DNA of 64,000 nt from Brugia malayi (Eukaryota; Nematoda; Chromadorea; Rhabditida; Onchocercidae): positions 11,380,649 through 11,444,648 of the forward strand of contig NW_025062477.1 in assembly GCF_000002995.4 (NCBI RefSeq), in the 5' to 3' direction. The position numbers and the translations under genes are program-made. The number at the start of each line of letters is the position of its first letter. Position 1 is the stretch's first letter. The notes under the pieces were generated by a model that saw only the letters and a program-made list of their open reading frames with translations, had not been told where the DNA came from and did no database searches. Shown in pieces: positions 12,140-26,200 of the stretch.

Positions 12140-12245
12140 AATTTTTTTAGAAAAAACTTTTAAAAAAATTCTCAGATTTAAAAAAAATTTTTAAAAAAAT
12201 TCTCAGATTTAAAAAAAATTTTTAAAAAAATTCTCAGATTTAAAT
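12140..12245. repeat. 31-bp tandem repeat, three copies
   Basis: CTCAGATTTA words at 12171, 12202 and 12233 are separated by A7-T5-A7-type spacers, a strict 31-base period. Upstream TTTTTTTAGAAAAAA words are inverted relatives. Confidence 0.8.
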
Positions 12246-12647
12246 TCCAAATTTTTACTATCAATTTTTTTTCTTCATTAAAAATTCATCTAAGTGAATT
12301 TATTATTTTTAGGAAAAAAAACATACTTATATATATGTATAAAAAAAGTTACTTTAGAAAGTAGTTTAAAATTATTTGGACATTTTTTTCTAAAATTATT
12401 TCTGCAAATAGATCCTTCCCTCTTGTCTTCTTTCCTATTTATCTCTACTCTCTTTCATATCCGAACTCTTTAATTCATTCCCCTTTTCTCTCAAATAACT
12501 TCCCCAAGTTCATATTTACTTTATTTCATTCGATAGTTTACCTTCTTCAGATTGTAAATTCAAACAAAAAAATGAACACCTTTTCTCTTACGTTTTCCCA
12601 TTTTTCAACCGTTTCAGTCAAAAAACCAAAGAAGAATACTGCAGATC

Positions 12648-12770
12648 TGTGTATGTGTGTGTGTGTGTGTGTATGTGTGTGTGTATGTGTGTATGTGTGT
12701 GTGTGTGTGTGTGTATGTGTGTATGTGTGTGTGTATGTGTGTATGTGTGTGTGTGTCTGTGTGTGTATGT

Positions 12771-12848
<78 letters not shown>

Positions 12849-12960
12849 GTGTACATATATTTGTGTATGTATGTGTGATTGTGTAAATGTGTCTGTATAT
12901 ATGTATGTGTGTATTTGTACGTCTGTATGTGCATGTATGTATGTGCACGTGTGTATGTGT
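12648..12960. repeat. long (TG)n/(TATG)n array
   Basis: TG dinucleotides with interspersed TATG steps run for about 200 bases and then decay into mixed TG/CA words to about 13050. Alternating purine-pyrimidine sequence of this length is prone to Z-DNA. Cys-Val or Thr-His frames across it are artefacts. Confidence 0.9.
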
Positions 12961-13049
12961 GCATGTGATGCACGTATGTGTACATATAAGTATGCGTACG
13001 CACATGTATGTGTGTGTGTATGTATACGCATCTGTGTGTCCACGTGCGT

Positions 13050-13500
13050 GTATGTGACGTGCACGACAAGCAGTCACACGTCCAACCTGAAGAGTCATAT
13101 TTCATCCGGTAACCATCAACACCTCTGTGTGAGAGTGTATCGATGAGAGACAAAGTTCTGCTAATGCAAGCATTCGCACTAAAACCATCACCAGTAGTTG
13201 CAGCACTCTCCTCCCATATATCACACCATCACATCACTTATCATTACTCATCATCAACACACTCCACTGACAACGGTGATATTATTATTCATTAGACCAC
13301 CTGCCAGCACAATTCCTTTTGAACCTGTTGTTCAATTGCCAATGGTCATTAATCCTACTACTACTACCACTGCCACTACTACTACTACTGCTACTACCTC
13401 AACTACTATTATTAATAATAATAATAACAATGCTATTAATATTATTGTTGACGTTATTATCATTCTTATCACTTCCGGTTGAACAAAACAAAACGAAAAA
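13050..13500. promoter_or_regulatory. GC-richer segment about 1 kb upstream of the kinase start
   Basis: Base composition rises sharply here (CACGTGCGTGTATGTGACGT, then CACC/CATCA-rich sequence), unlike the surrounding 20 kb. A (CTA)n/(TAA)n stretch occupies 13352-13443, and a CCAAT core with GG flank sits at about 13339. It may hold the promoter or untranslated leader of the downstream kinase gene. This is inferred from composition only. Confidence 0.3.
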
Positions 13501-14068
13501 AAAAGAAGAAAAGAAAAAAACATTAGAGCAAACAAACTTTAAAATTAGCCAACCTCAATCATCTCTCAATTGTTTCGTCGAATTTCAAAACAACAAATAT
13601 ATGCTATTATTCAATTATATTTCAATTATTCAATTTAAATTATTCAATAATTATTAATTTCATTTAATCATTTTTGATTTTTAGTATATATTGTTTATGC
13701 TATTGTTCAAATTATTCAATTGTCTTTATAATTAATTTAATTTAATCATTTTTAATTCTTTATTAGTATATACATTTATTATTATATCGTGTTAATATCT
13801 ATTTGATCATTCATTTTAATATTTGAAGGAGAAAAAAAAAAAGACAAAATGAATTGTTTATTTCAGATTTGAATGGATTATGCATTCCCGTTGCTGCACA
13901 AAAAGATGAATTATTTTTTTTTTCTGATTAATTTTGCTACTAATTGAATTTTACTAATTTCTATTGCTGCTAAATTTTTATTTATTATTCTTCTTTGAGG
14001 ATTTCTACAAAAAATTTTCTACAAATTCATTTCCTTCACAAATTCAACATTCACACTCACAGGCATAA

Positions 14069-14069
<1 letters not shown>

Positions 14070-14119
<50 letters not shown>

Positions 14120-14143
14120 GACATACACACATACATATACAGA
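14070..14143. repeat. (CA)n microsatellite
   Basis: CA run of about 45 bases with CATACA flanks, about 100 bases before the kinase initiator exon. Confidence 0.9.
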
Positions 14144-14259
14144 CAAAAGTACTGCCTCTTTTAGTAAGAGTTAGTACCTTTGTTTTTTTTTTTTGTTTTT
14201 TTTTACTTTTTATTTTGTCCATCTCCCCTCTATCAGCTGCAATTTGATTCTATCAAAAT

Positions 14260-17200
14260 ATGGGTAATAAGCAAAGTTCGAATTGTTTAAATGGTTCGGA
14301 AGAATTTGAAAAATATAATTTGGAACGAAAAACAACCTTACGACAAAATTTTTTGTGTAATTTATTAAGAAAATCGCGTTGGATTGCAACATTTTTCACA
14401 CGAACAAATCTCACCAATGTTAGTTCGTTATTAAATAATTTTATTAATTATTAAATAATATAGAATAAATAAGAAAAACGAATGAAAAATAGAAAGAACA
14501 AAAAAAAAAAAAGATTATTTTAATATTGATTTGTTTATTATTATTATTATTATTGATATTACTAAGTTAACTGTTTATATTTTTATTATTTTTTCTTCTC
14601 TTTTTTTAATAACATTAAAAGTTTAATCATTAAAAAAAGAAATTTTGTTTGAATTAATAAAATGAATGATTATATTTGAATGAAAAAATTTCAATTTCAA
14701 TGAATTATTATTTGTAATTTCTTCATAATAAAATTATCACTCTTATAATATTCTTCTTTATAAGAGAGATAAAAAATGATGAAGAGAGAGATAGAGAGAG
14801 AGAGAGAGAGGGAGAAAAAAAAAACATTGAGATTGCATTTTGCAATAGAATGGTTTATTTATTTATTTTTTTGTTTGAAAAAAAAAAAAAAAATAAAACA
14901 TTATTTTCACCTATTAATTAAAATGCTAGCGATATATTTCGAGGACATTTATAACAATGAACTTTTTGAATGTTATAAATTGAACAAATTTATTTGCTGT
15001 TATTTAAATTTAACATATAATTGGAGGAGTTTCATCATCTATTTTAGAAAAAAAAAAAAAAAAATGAATAAAATTAATTATAGATATAAAGTTTAGGGAG
15101 AATTTTAATCGAACCAATCATTTATCTTTAATAATAATAATTTTTTTTTTTTTTTTTTTTGTTTGTTTGTTGGGATGAATTTTCAATTTTATTTTATTTC
15201 GTAGAAAAAAAAAAGAATTGATTTTCTATCATTGGTAAATCATTGAAACCATAAATTGCTTAATTAGTTTCATAAAATTATTTGTTCAATAAGAAACACA
15301 CAAAAAAAAAAAAAAAATAAATGGTAAAAAAAAAACAAAAGGATGAAAAAAACAGTATAATTAAATGAAATAATTAATTATATATATTAATCATAATAAT
15401 TAAAATGAATATATAAATCTATTCGAATCTATTTGTGTTTCATTTTAGCCAAGTAATTATTGAAATAATTAATTATCAAATGATTAATTATTGGCTCATT
15501 TAGACATACCCGTTTATTTGGCTTTTGCTGACCAGAAAAAAATTTTGAAAAAATTTTTAACATTTATTCATTAAATTGAAATCTTTTTAATTTAGAATTT
15601 TTATTCTATCATAATAGTTTGTCTTTAAAAAAAAAAAAAAAAAAAGGAAATTATCCATCTTTTCTTTTAAAGAAAAGAAACGAAAAAATTAGTTTTTATG
15701 AAATTATAAATTGTGAATTAATGCGCTTTATTTCATTGAAAGGTACCATTATTGTTAATCCTCTAATGACCAATAATTTAGCATCAATGACCATTTCAAA
15801 TGACCTATTTTTGCTATTCTGTAAAATTATGAGTAAATATTTTCCAATTCCCAATAATGAGGGTATAATATTTATTTCATCGCTCATTGCTAATATAATT
15901 TTATGCTAGTTAATTACTGATGCATGTAATATTTGTTATTATTATTATTTTTTTTTTTTTCAAAATGCACAACTTTATGAAGTGGTTTCAAAAAAAAAAG
16001 AAAAAAAAAACGAATAAATAAACAATAAATGATAAAAATCATACAGCTATTTATAATAATAACAATAATTTTATAATAATAATATTATTATTAATAATAA
16101 TAAATTATAGTAGTAATGGTTAATAATAATAATAATAATAATAAATAGTGATAAAATATATGAAACAAAAAGGAAAAAAAAAACCAATCATTTATGTTAT
16201 TTCAAACATATAAATTTTATAAAAAATATTTGATGAAGAAAGAAAGTGGATATGAAAAGAAATAAAATGAAAGGAAACAAAAAAATAAAAAAAAAGGAAA
16301 TAGGAAGTAATGCAAATTTTTCATAATTTTCAATTTTTAAATAATTTCAACTTTCAATTTCACAGATGATATAAATTTAGAGGAAATTTTTCACGCAAAA
16401 CTTGATATTTATAAATTCTTCAATCACTTAAATCAGGTTTATTTATCATATATACATATTTAAATCCTTCAATCAGGTTTATTTTTCATTCTCATTCTCA
16501 TTGTCACTTATTTTTACCTGGCATATATATATATATGTATACCTGTATAATGTTTAATATATAAATATATGTGGTATAATTATCATAACACTTCTTCTAG
16601 CATTTCTATTTACCTTTTTTAAAACAAGTTTAAAATTTATTCGTCTTCATTCATTTAATACAAGTTTTAATATTCTTATTAATAAAATGACGAAAAATTT
16701 CTCCTCTTTCATTTCATTTTAAATATGAAATATAAGCATATGTTAATTGTAGTAAATTGAATTGAATTGAATTGAATGAATTGAATTGAATGAATTGAAT
16801 TGAATTGAATTGAATTGAATGAATGGGTGAATGGATGAATGAATGAATAAGTATTATGATGAATACGCCTAATAATCATGCAATTCAATGGTACATTTGC
16901 GCTAAACGTGAGGTAAAATTTATTTTATTATATAATTAAATGTGAAATTTATTTATTTAATTAATTAAAACTAATAATTTTTTTTCCGCGAATAATTTTT
17001 TTATTTATTTATTTTTTTGCAAATTGCAATGATAATATTTGTTTTTATTTTTTATTTAAACTTCTATGATTGAATGTTAAATTCGATTAATTAATTAATT
17101 AGCATTAGTTAAAATTAATGCTAATTAATTTTGTTCCACTAATAATGTTATCTCTCCTTATTTTTCTCGTTTCTTATTGTAGTGATCATATTTGTTAGAA

Positions 17201-20200
17201 TATGCTAGCAATTATATTACTTCACTTTTTTTTTTTTTTTAATTTTCAAAGTTTGTTCATTATCTCCTTTTCTTTTTTTTCATTAGTATATGAAGTGAAA
17301 TTATTGTTAATTAAAATTGGAACATAAAAATTAGCATTTGTTTATTTATTTGTTTATTTTTTTTGACCTTTACAAAGAAAAATAAGTGCTAATTTTTTGC
17401 AGTTTTCAAATTTAAATTACAATAATTTAATTTCAAACGGATTGAAGTATGTCCTTGGATTGAACGAAATGTATAACCGAAATTATAGATCAAAATGACA
17501 AACAAATGATTTTCTTATCATCTTTTTTTTCTCTTCTTTTTTGAATTAAAAATAAAATAAAGAAATTTTTGTAAGTAAAATTAGACAAAATAATTTTGAA
17601 ATTAATTTTTTTTTTTGTGTGGAAAAAACTAAAATATAAAGTGGCTTTTTCTTCTTTCCAATTTAAATTTAATATTTATAAATTACATTAACTATCAATA
17701 AAACAAACATATTATTCTATTATAATTAATTTTTTTTTACATTAATTTCTTTTATCTCTTAAAAACAATTAATTATCTTCACAACCAATATATTTATTTT
17801 ATTCTATTAAAATGAATAAAAATTTAGAAAAGGATTTTTGATTTCTTTTTTTTTTAAAAAAAAATTAAATATTAAGAAGAAAACATCTTTTTTAAATAAT
17901 TTAAAATTTTTTAATGGAATAATAAATAATATAATAAAATTAAATAAGAATGCAGCGAAAAAAAAAATGAAAATAACTGAATAAATTAATAACAAAAAGT
18001 AATTGGCTATATTAAGAAATAATTTATTTTAGAAATTTTTTAAAAGTTATTTAAAAAAAAGGTTTTAATTAATTTATCAATTTAATTTAAATTCACACTT
18101 TTTTTTTGTTGAATGTAATTTTATATAATAATGTAAAAATTTAACTTACATTTCAAATATTGCATAATTCTAAGTAAATAAAATATTTGACACAATTTTT
18201 TTTTTTTTTTTTGATTTTTAAATATTATCAAGCATTTTGCTTATTATTATTAATATTGATTATCATTTTTGTATTTTAAATGAAAATTGCTTGAATTATT
18301 ATTTTTATTGTTGTGTCTTTTCTTTTAAGACATAAATTAATTAGTTTCTTAATGATTTTTTTTTTATTATTATGACAAAGTAATAAAAATATTTATATCC
18401 GTCCATTATTTTTATAATTTTTATTCCTTTTTTTTTTTTTTGTTTTTTATTACAAAAGATATTTTTATAGAAAGTCATAAAAAATTTTATTTTATTACAT
18501 TTTCTAAAAGTTCATTTTTCTTTTATAAATAAAAGAAATAAGTGATGAAATTACGAATTACTAATTTTTTTTATGCACTTTTGAAAATTTTATTTTTAGT
18601 TGAAATTTTTTTTATTTTTTAATTGAAATTTTACTTTTTAAAGTAAATAAAATTTTGTTTAACTATCAGTTTCATAGTGTAAATATGCTATCATTCACAA
18701 TAAAATTATTTGTTAAAAAAAGTTTTTTTAAAGTTTATGCGAAAAGTCAACCAAAAAAAAAAAAAAAAAAAAACATATATATTCTAACTTTATTTTAAAA
18801 TGGCCATTTTATTCAAAATAATTTTGAAAAAAGTAATCGAAAATTTTATTTAATAAAAATTAAAAACAAATAATTTTTTTATTGTTTTATTGTGTTTCAC
18901 TTTTTTCAATTCAAGCTATTATTTTTCTTTTTTTTCATTTTATTTTATAATACTTTTAAATTTTACTACCAGATTATATTATTTCTTGGAAAGTTTTAAC
19001 AACAAAACCATCTTATTCATATATTTTTTGTTTTTTTTTTTTTTCTTCTATACTTTCAGAAATATACGATTATTTTCTGGGGTTAAATCTAAAAAAAAAA
19101 AAAAAAAGCTAATAAATGATTTAAATTTTAAAACAAATTAAAAAATGACTGAAATTTCAACTATTCATAAAATTTTGTTCTACTAAAAGTTAGTTGAAAA
19201 TGTATTTGCAACATTTTTTTTTTTTTTTGAAATTCATTTCTTTAAAATTTTGTATATTTTATAGTCAAAATTATAATTTCTTCATTGCATGTATTTGAGT
19301 GATAATCAAATTAACATTGAAAATTTGATTTATATTGTTTGCATAGAAAACTATTAATGCTCAATTATCTTTGATTTATTTCAATTTGAAAAATCTATGT
19401 AAACATTTTAGTTACAATTACTGATTGATCATTGATCTTTGTTTTCTCTTTTTTTTTTTATAAAAGTTTTAAAAATTGAAAAATTTCAATCAAAAAAGAA
19501 AGCAAAAATTAAATTATCTTAAATTTTGATCTTATCTTTTACAGAGGGAGAGAGAGAGAGAGGGAGAGAGAGAGAGAGAGAGGAAGAAATTGAATATTAT
19601 TTGAATAGTAATTGCAACTGTTAATTATCTGTTAAATATGATCGAACAAAAAATTTTGTCTATATTATAAAAAAATTTCTAATTATGAATAACATTTATT
19701 CGTTGAGAAATTTCTTTTCATTGATATTTAAATTAAATAAAATTTCATTAAATATATTTTAAAATTCGTTCATCTACAAAATATTATCATTTCTAGATGA
19801 AATTTAGTCATTAAAAATTGAGAATGTTTTAAAATTCAAAATTAATTTTAAACTTTATATATTGCAAAACTGAAATGATATCATTTTAAAAGTTAAAATT
19901 GAAGAATACTTTAATACATTATCAAAAATGCATCATAAACAATCATTTATACATTAAATAAGTTTTTTCTTTTTTTTTTTTTTTTTCAAAAATATTTAAA
20001 GTTTTTTGTAATTTGAAAATTTCCACGGAAAAAAAAACGAAAAATCACAATTTTATTTTTAATTTTAATTTCAGTTTCAATTCCAGGTTTAATTTAAGGC
20101 TTTTTTTTTTCAAATGAATCAAATCAAAAAATAAATAAATAAAAAGTGGAAGAAATTTGGAGAAAAATGAGAAATTAAAAAAAGAAATAATAATTCTTTC

Positions 20201-23200
20201 TTTTTATTTACTTAAAGTGCAAATAATTAAAAAAAATTCCATCTTTATCAGTTTAAAGTCATACAATTTTATAGCTTTTTCTCTCTCTTTTTTTTTCTAT
20301 CCATTTAATCTCTTTTATCTTTTCAGAAAATAAATAAATTAGCAGTTTTTATTAGTTTTAAAAAACAAAATTTTCAAAATAGTTTTGCAAATTTCGAATT
20401 TTAATTTGTATTCAAACTTAAAAAAATTTCTTTTCATTAACAATTGCAAGAATTTTTCAATTTCGATTTAAACATATGGTCGATGAATATCAAATAATTG
20501 AGCATATTCAAATATTTGATTGCTTTTTGGAAGAAATTAGATTGAAAAGTTATAGTTTAAAAGTTTGAAATAATTTTTTATGAATTCAAACTCATTTTTG
20601 AAGTTGAAATTTTTCAAAAATCAACAATTTTTTTAAAATAATTTTAAAATTTAAATTTGAAAAAAAAATTTTTTTAACTTTTGCTAATGCAATAAAATTA
20701 TTTCATTTCATATTTAACCATTTTTAAGCTGCATTTTTATTTTTTATCAGTCACTGATAACTTTTAAGTTAGCACTGAAAGAATCTAATATTGATAATTC
20801 ATTAGAACAATGATAACAGTTTAGTTTTTTTATCACAATGAAAACTTTTCAGCAGTAAACTTCTACAATAATAAAAAAAAAAATGTGAGAAATAAAATTT
20901 AAATTTAATTTTCATTTTAAAAATAATTAATATCATTTTTCATTTCTAAAACCAAAACAGTGCAGCAAATCATTAGCCAAACTATTCCATTGAGATTTTA
21001 TTTTTCAAATAATCACTCAGTTTTTGATGAAATTTCTAAATTGTGAATTTTAAAAGCTTAGAATTGACATACTTTACAATCTTTCCACCAAAGAAAAAAA
21101 AAAGAAGGAAAAAATATTTTTTAGCATTTAAAATATTTTGTTGTTTAAAAAATTTTCAACATTTATCGAAAAAATTCAAAATTAAATTTATAGAATTTAA
21201 TTTTGAATTTTGAATAGAATTATATTTTATAGAAATGAAATATAAAATTAGCATAACGAATAATATGTTTATTTTTCAAAATTTGAAAGAGCAATTTGTA
21301 ATGATTGTATTATTGAAATGTGTACTTTAATGTGTGAATTGTTTATTTTCACCATTTCTTGTTAACAAAGAAATTTTATAATGTTCTAAAATTTTGTTTA
21401 CAATTATTTTCCATTTTTCATCCATTATTATTAGCAAATATGAAAAAGTAATTTTAAATAATTTCATTTCATTTTAATTCCTTCGAATTTATTCAAACAA
21501 ACACTTTTTTTTTTTTCTTCTGCTTTTGTAATAGAAAAGAAAATGATGAAAAAAAAAAAAATTTTCTTTCAAAAATTTAAAATGTTTCTTTTTTCTCAAA
21601 AAAAAAAAAAAAAAAGCCAATGTTTAATATTGTTTAAAAATATGTTCTGTATGGCAAAATGTCGGTAAAAATTCTTTGATTTAATTATAATTAGTCTCAA
21701 AAGAAAATTTTAAATATGTATGTATGTGTATTCCTAAATTAGCACAGCTCATTCAAATTAAACTTGATCAATTAATAGTAGTAAATTTTAATGAGAAAGA
21801 TTACATCAAAATCCTTTCGGAATTTAACAAAAAAAAAAAAAGAAAAAGAAAGAAAAAGCAATTTAAATTTTAGCAATCAAAAATTGATGCTTATAAATAA
21901 TTAAATAGCAGAATAGCTTGTTAATGAGCTTTAACATGAGTGAGAAAGAAAACCGAAAGAGAATTGCTGGTAAATAAGAAAATTCAATAAATATTCAAAA
22001 AAAAAAAAAAAATTAAATAATATTTAAAAAAATTATCTTTTTAGAAAAATAATAAATTATAAATTAAGAATATGTGATGGAGAAAAAATTTTGTTTTTTA
22101 TCGAAAGGTATTTTAAAATTTTATTTAGTGTTTTTTTTTTTTTTCTTTTAATTTATCAATTATACATACAAATATAATATTTCATTGCTAAATATAATTG
22201 TTCATAATTTTATACAAATACATAAATCGGTTATAATCATTTTATTCATAATAATAAAATTTATTAAACTTGATTTAATCCGATATTTCTCCAATGAATG
22301 ATAATAAATTCTAATATATTCTATTAAATTTCAAATATAGTTTAATCATTATCAATTGCATTAGCAATTTCTCAAATGTACAAATTATATTTGTTATTTT
22401 TATCAATTACATCTGATAATTTTTACATAAAAAAGAAAGAAGAAAATATGGAAAATAATATTTTACATCAATTTTTATTGTTTATCAAAATTTTTGGCAT
22501 TTTAAAAAAGTTAAAAATTATTTAAATATTTTTTTTTTTTGTCTCTTTCACTCATTAACATTTAATTGATTAATTTCATCGTTCAATAAAATTTACTTTT
22601 ATTACTTTTAGTGATAATATCAATGACTTTTAGCATTATATCATTTTTGTGGTTTTGTTTTTTCGAATGTAAAAAAAAAGTGAAAATAAAAAGGAAAAAA
22701 AAAATTTGAAGTGAAACAATTGTTCAATTTGAAAGAGAAAAATGTTAAAAAAGAGAAAAAAAAAAAAAAAAAAAAAAAACATTACAAATTAAGAATTTAA
22801 TTTGAGAGTTATTTATATTATTCATTCTTTCATACTTCTTTTTAGAGTATTTTTTTATAATAATAATTTTCTTTTTATCATAGTGATACTTGTAAAAATG
22901 GTGATAAATTTGATAAGAAAATTGATAAATTTTAAAGAGAATATTTCCTCTCAATAAATGCAATTGTGATAAAAGCATAAGGGATGAAATTAAATTTTCT
23001 CTAATAAAAGTTTTAATTTATTGCTTTCATTTTAAACTAAAAACATTATTTAAATAGATATATTCAATGTTTACACTGTTATATACATATCACATTGCAT
23101 CATTTATTTACTTATAATATCATTTTAATTATTATTTTATATTTGAATATAATTTCTCATGTATATTAATTAATTAATAATTAATTAACAATTGTTATAG

Positions 23201-26200
23201 TGATATTATATATGTCCGAACATATTCAACTATAGTAATCATTATTTTATATATTAATATTTATCATTGTTATAGTGATACACAAATATATTCAATATAG
23301 TTGTTCAGATGACATAATAATAATAATAATTATTATTATTATAGTGATCGGAATATCGAAATATATCAATCATAATACATAATCATCATTGTTATAGTGA
23401 TTACATATACCAAATACATTAGATAATAATAATTATTATTATAGTGATTTATGCGATATAATTAATCACAATACATAATTATCATTGTTATAATGCATAT
23501 TGAATATAATGAACCACATTAGATGATCATTATTATTACTATTATAGTGAATCAATCAACTATGAAATAACCGAGAATATTTGAAATTTAAATTTGTCAA
23601 TAAAATTTATAAATTCTTTTAACTCATTCTCACATTTTATTATATTATTAGTTTCATTTGTTGGAAATTCATTTATATCTAATTACTGCTACCTTTGAAC
23701 TAATAAAATAGTAATTAATTTTTTGTCAAATTTACTTTGACAGTTTTCAAAACAAAAACGAACATTCGAGAGTACAAAAGTATTGGTCATAAAATGAAGT
23801 TTAACAAGTCATAAAACATTCCACTGATCTTTTTTTATTGTTTCAAATTAACTTTTCGAAAATTAATTGTTTGCCAGAAAAAAAAAAGCAAAACAAATTG
23901 ATAAATTTTATTTTATTTTAAAATTTTTTTAATAAAAAAAAAATTCAAAATAGCTATTGTAGCAAAAAAAATGATAAAAAATACTAATTTTTTCCAAATT
24001 CAACAAATTTTGATAATTAATTTTGAAAAGAGAAAAAAAGGAACTATAAACTTGACAATTTTATAGTTTTTGCGAACAAAAAAATTAAGTTAATATTATA
24101 TTAATTGCAATTTATTAAATCCTTGCTCATTAGGTTTCATTACATATCGTTTTTTTATTTATTATTTTGATATAAGTGATATGATATGTGATAACAATTA
24201 TGATAAATAATGTCAACTTATCATACAATATTAACTGACATTGCAATCTTTTTATTTTATTAAAAATAGAAAATTGATAATAATTTTTAAATATTTTAAT
24301 ATACTTTCTAAATTCTTTTCAATTACATTTTAATAATATCAAAAATATAATTGGATAAGCTCAATATAGTAGTAAAGTAATATTAATATTCCTATACATT
24401 TTTCACTTTAATTTTATTAAATTCGATTTAAATTTTAGTGGTATCAAAGAAGTGCTTAATTTGATGAACTTAGAGACAGCACTAAAATAATTTTAATATT
24501 CCTAGTCATTTCTTCTTTTTTATTTTAATTTTACAAAATTAATTTTTCCCACCCTTTTTTTTTTTTTTTTTATTTTCTGATTACAATTTGAAAATATGTA
24601 AATCTTTTTAAAAATTTTTTATCACTTATTGTTTTAGATTTAAGAGCATCTGTTGTTTCTATGATTGATGGATGATCAATTTGAAATTGTTGCTATTGCT
24701 AACTTTTTTTTTCTTTCTTTTCTTTCTTCTTTTCTTCTCTTCTTTTTTTTTTTTTTTTTTTTTGTGTGAAATTGTTGCTATTGTTAGAATTTTTCATTTA
24801 GTAAAATTTAAAGCAAAAAAAAAAACTTTTGGAATAAATGTTTATGCATAGTGAGGGAGCATTTTTAACAGAAAAATAATGCAAAATTTTTGGCTAATTT
24901 AAACATTCCAACAATAATATAACAATAATTAGTTAATAAAAAATTTTATTTAAAATATATATTAGTTAAACTTTTGAATTTTTATATTTTAAATATATTA
25001 ATTGATGAAAAAAAAAAAAAGAAATGATTAAAGTTAAAATTTTGCAAATTTTTATTTTTTAACTTTTAAATTTCAAATTTTGTTTATTAATTTTTAATTT
25101 AATTAATGCAATAACATATTTTTACAGAGTGATAATCAATCACAGAATCGTAGTATTACAACTATACAAGCAACTGATTGCATACTCAAAAATCGTCCAG
25201 CATTACGTCTTGATTCACGTCTTGTTTGCAAATATGAAGTATTAGCTATAATTGGAAAAGGTTCATTTTCACAGGTAATATTTCTCTTTTTTTTTTGTTT
25301 AATTAATTAATTGATTAATTAATTAACTAATTATTTAATTCTCTTTATTTATTATATATTTATTTATAAAAGTTCCTCTCAAACTATGCAAATTAGTTTT
25401 ACATCAAAGTAAAAACATCAGAAGAAGAAGAAAAAATAATTAAATAAAACTGGAAATTATAATATTTGACAATTTGATTTGAAATTTTATTACTTGTATA
25501 CTATTTATTTTTTTTTAGCATTACTTATATTTTTTAGAAAAGAAAACTTATTTATTGTAGTATTACTTATACTTATTGTAAATTTTATTTATTATAGGTT
25601 CTTCGGGTACAACATCGTCTAACACATAAATATTATGCGGTAAAATTAGTTTCAGCTGATTGTGGCACTGTAAATAATGAATTAGCAATATTAAGTCGTG
25701 TACAGCATCCATTTGTGATTCGACTTGAAGAGGTTCCGCAGAATTAATTAATTAATTAATTTGTTTGTTTCTAAACATTTTACATTGAAAGATGTATTCG
25801 TTTTATCTTTATTTATGTATTTTGTTTCTGAACAGTGTTAATTTTATTTTACGTAGAAAAAAAACAAATAATAAATAAATAAATAAATAATTGATTTGGT
25901 TTTTTGAAAGGAAAAGGTGAAAAACGAAAAAGAAATTTAAATAATCGATTTAATTCTAGAAGGTGAAGAAAGAGAGGAGGGAAAAAAAAAATCTGAAATA
26001 ATATGTTCACAGAATATTATTTATTAATATTAATTTATTATTGTTTATTTTTTCTATTAATTTATTATTTCTATTTTTCTTATTATAAAAAAAAAAAATA
26101 TTACAATTTATAAAAGTTAATTAAATTTGTTTAAATTTTTGTAGATAAAAATTACCATTTAGAATTTGTAATAAAATATACACATTTTTTAACTTTCATA

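Larger units (their letters stand above)
14419..25127 (+). other. 10.7-kb first intron of the kinase gene
   Basis: Donor AAT|GTTAGT and acceptor TTTACAG|AGT, both phase 0. The interior is AT-rich with poly-A/T runs and several microsatellites; no exon with matching borders was found. The intron is far longer than any other in the window (mostly 70-1200 bases). An unannotated gene or regulatory elements inside it cannot be excluded. Confidence 0.6.

Noticed and set aside
12547..13153. Long frames rich in Thr-His (minus) and Cys-Val (plus), up to 183 codons
   Set aside because: They are translations of the (TG)n/(CA)n array in several frames at once, not genes.
18890..19141. 83-codon Phe-rich plus frame in the kinase intron
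   Set aside because: Poly-T driven hydrophobic frame; no acceptor/donor pair in phase with the flanking exons.
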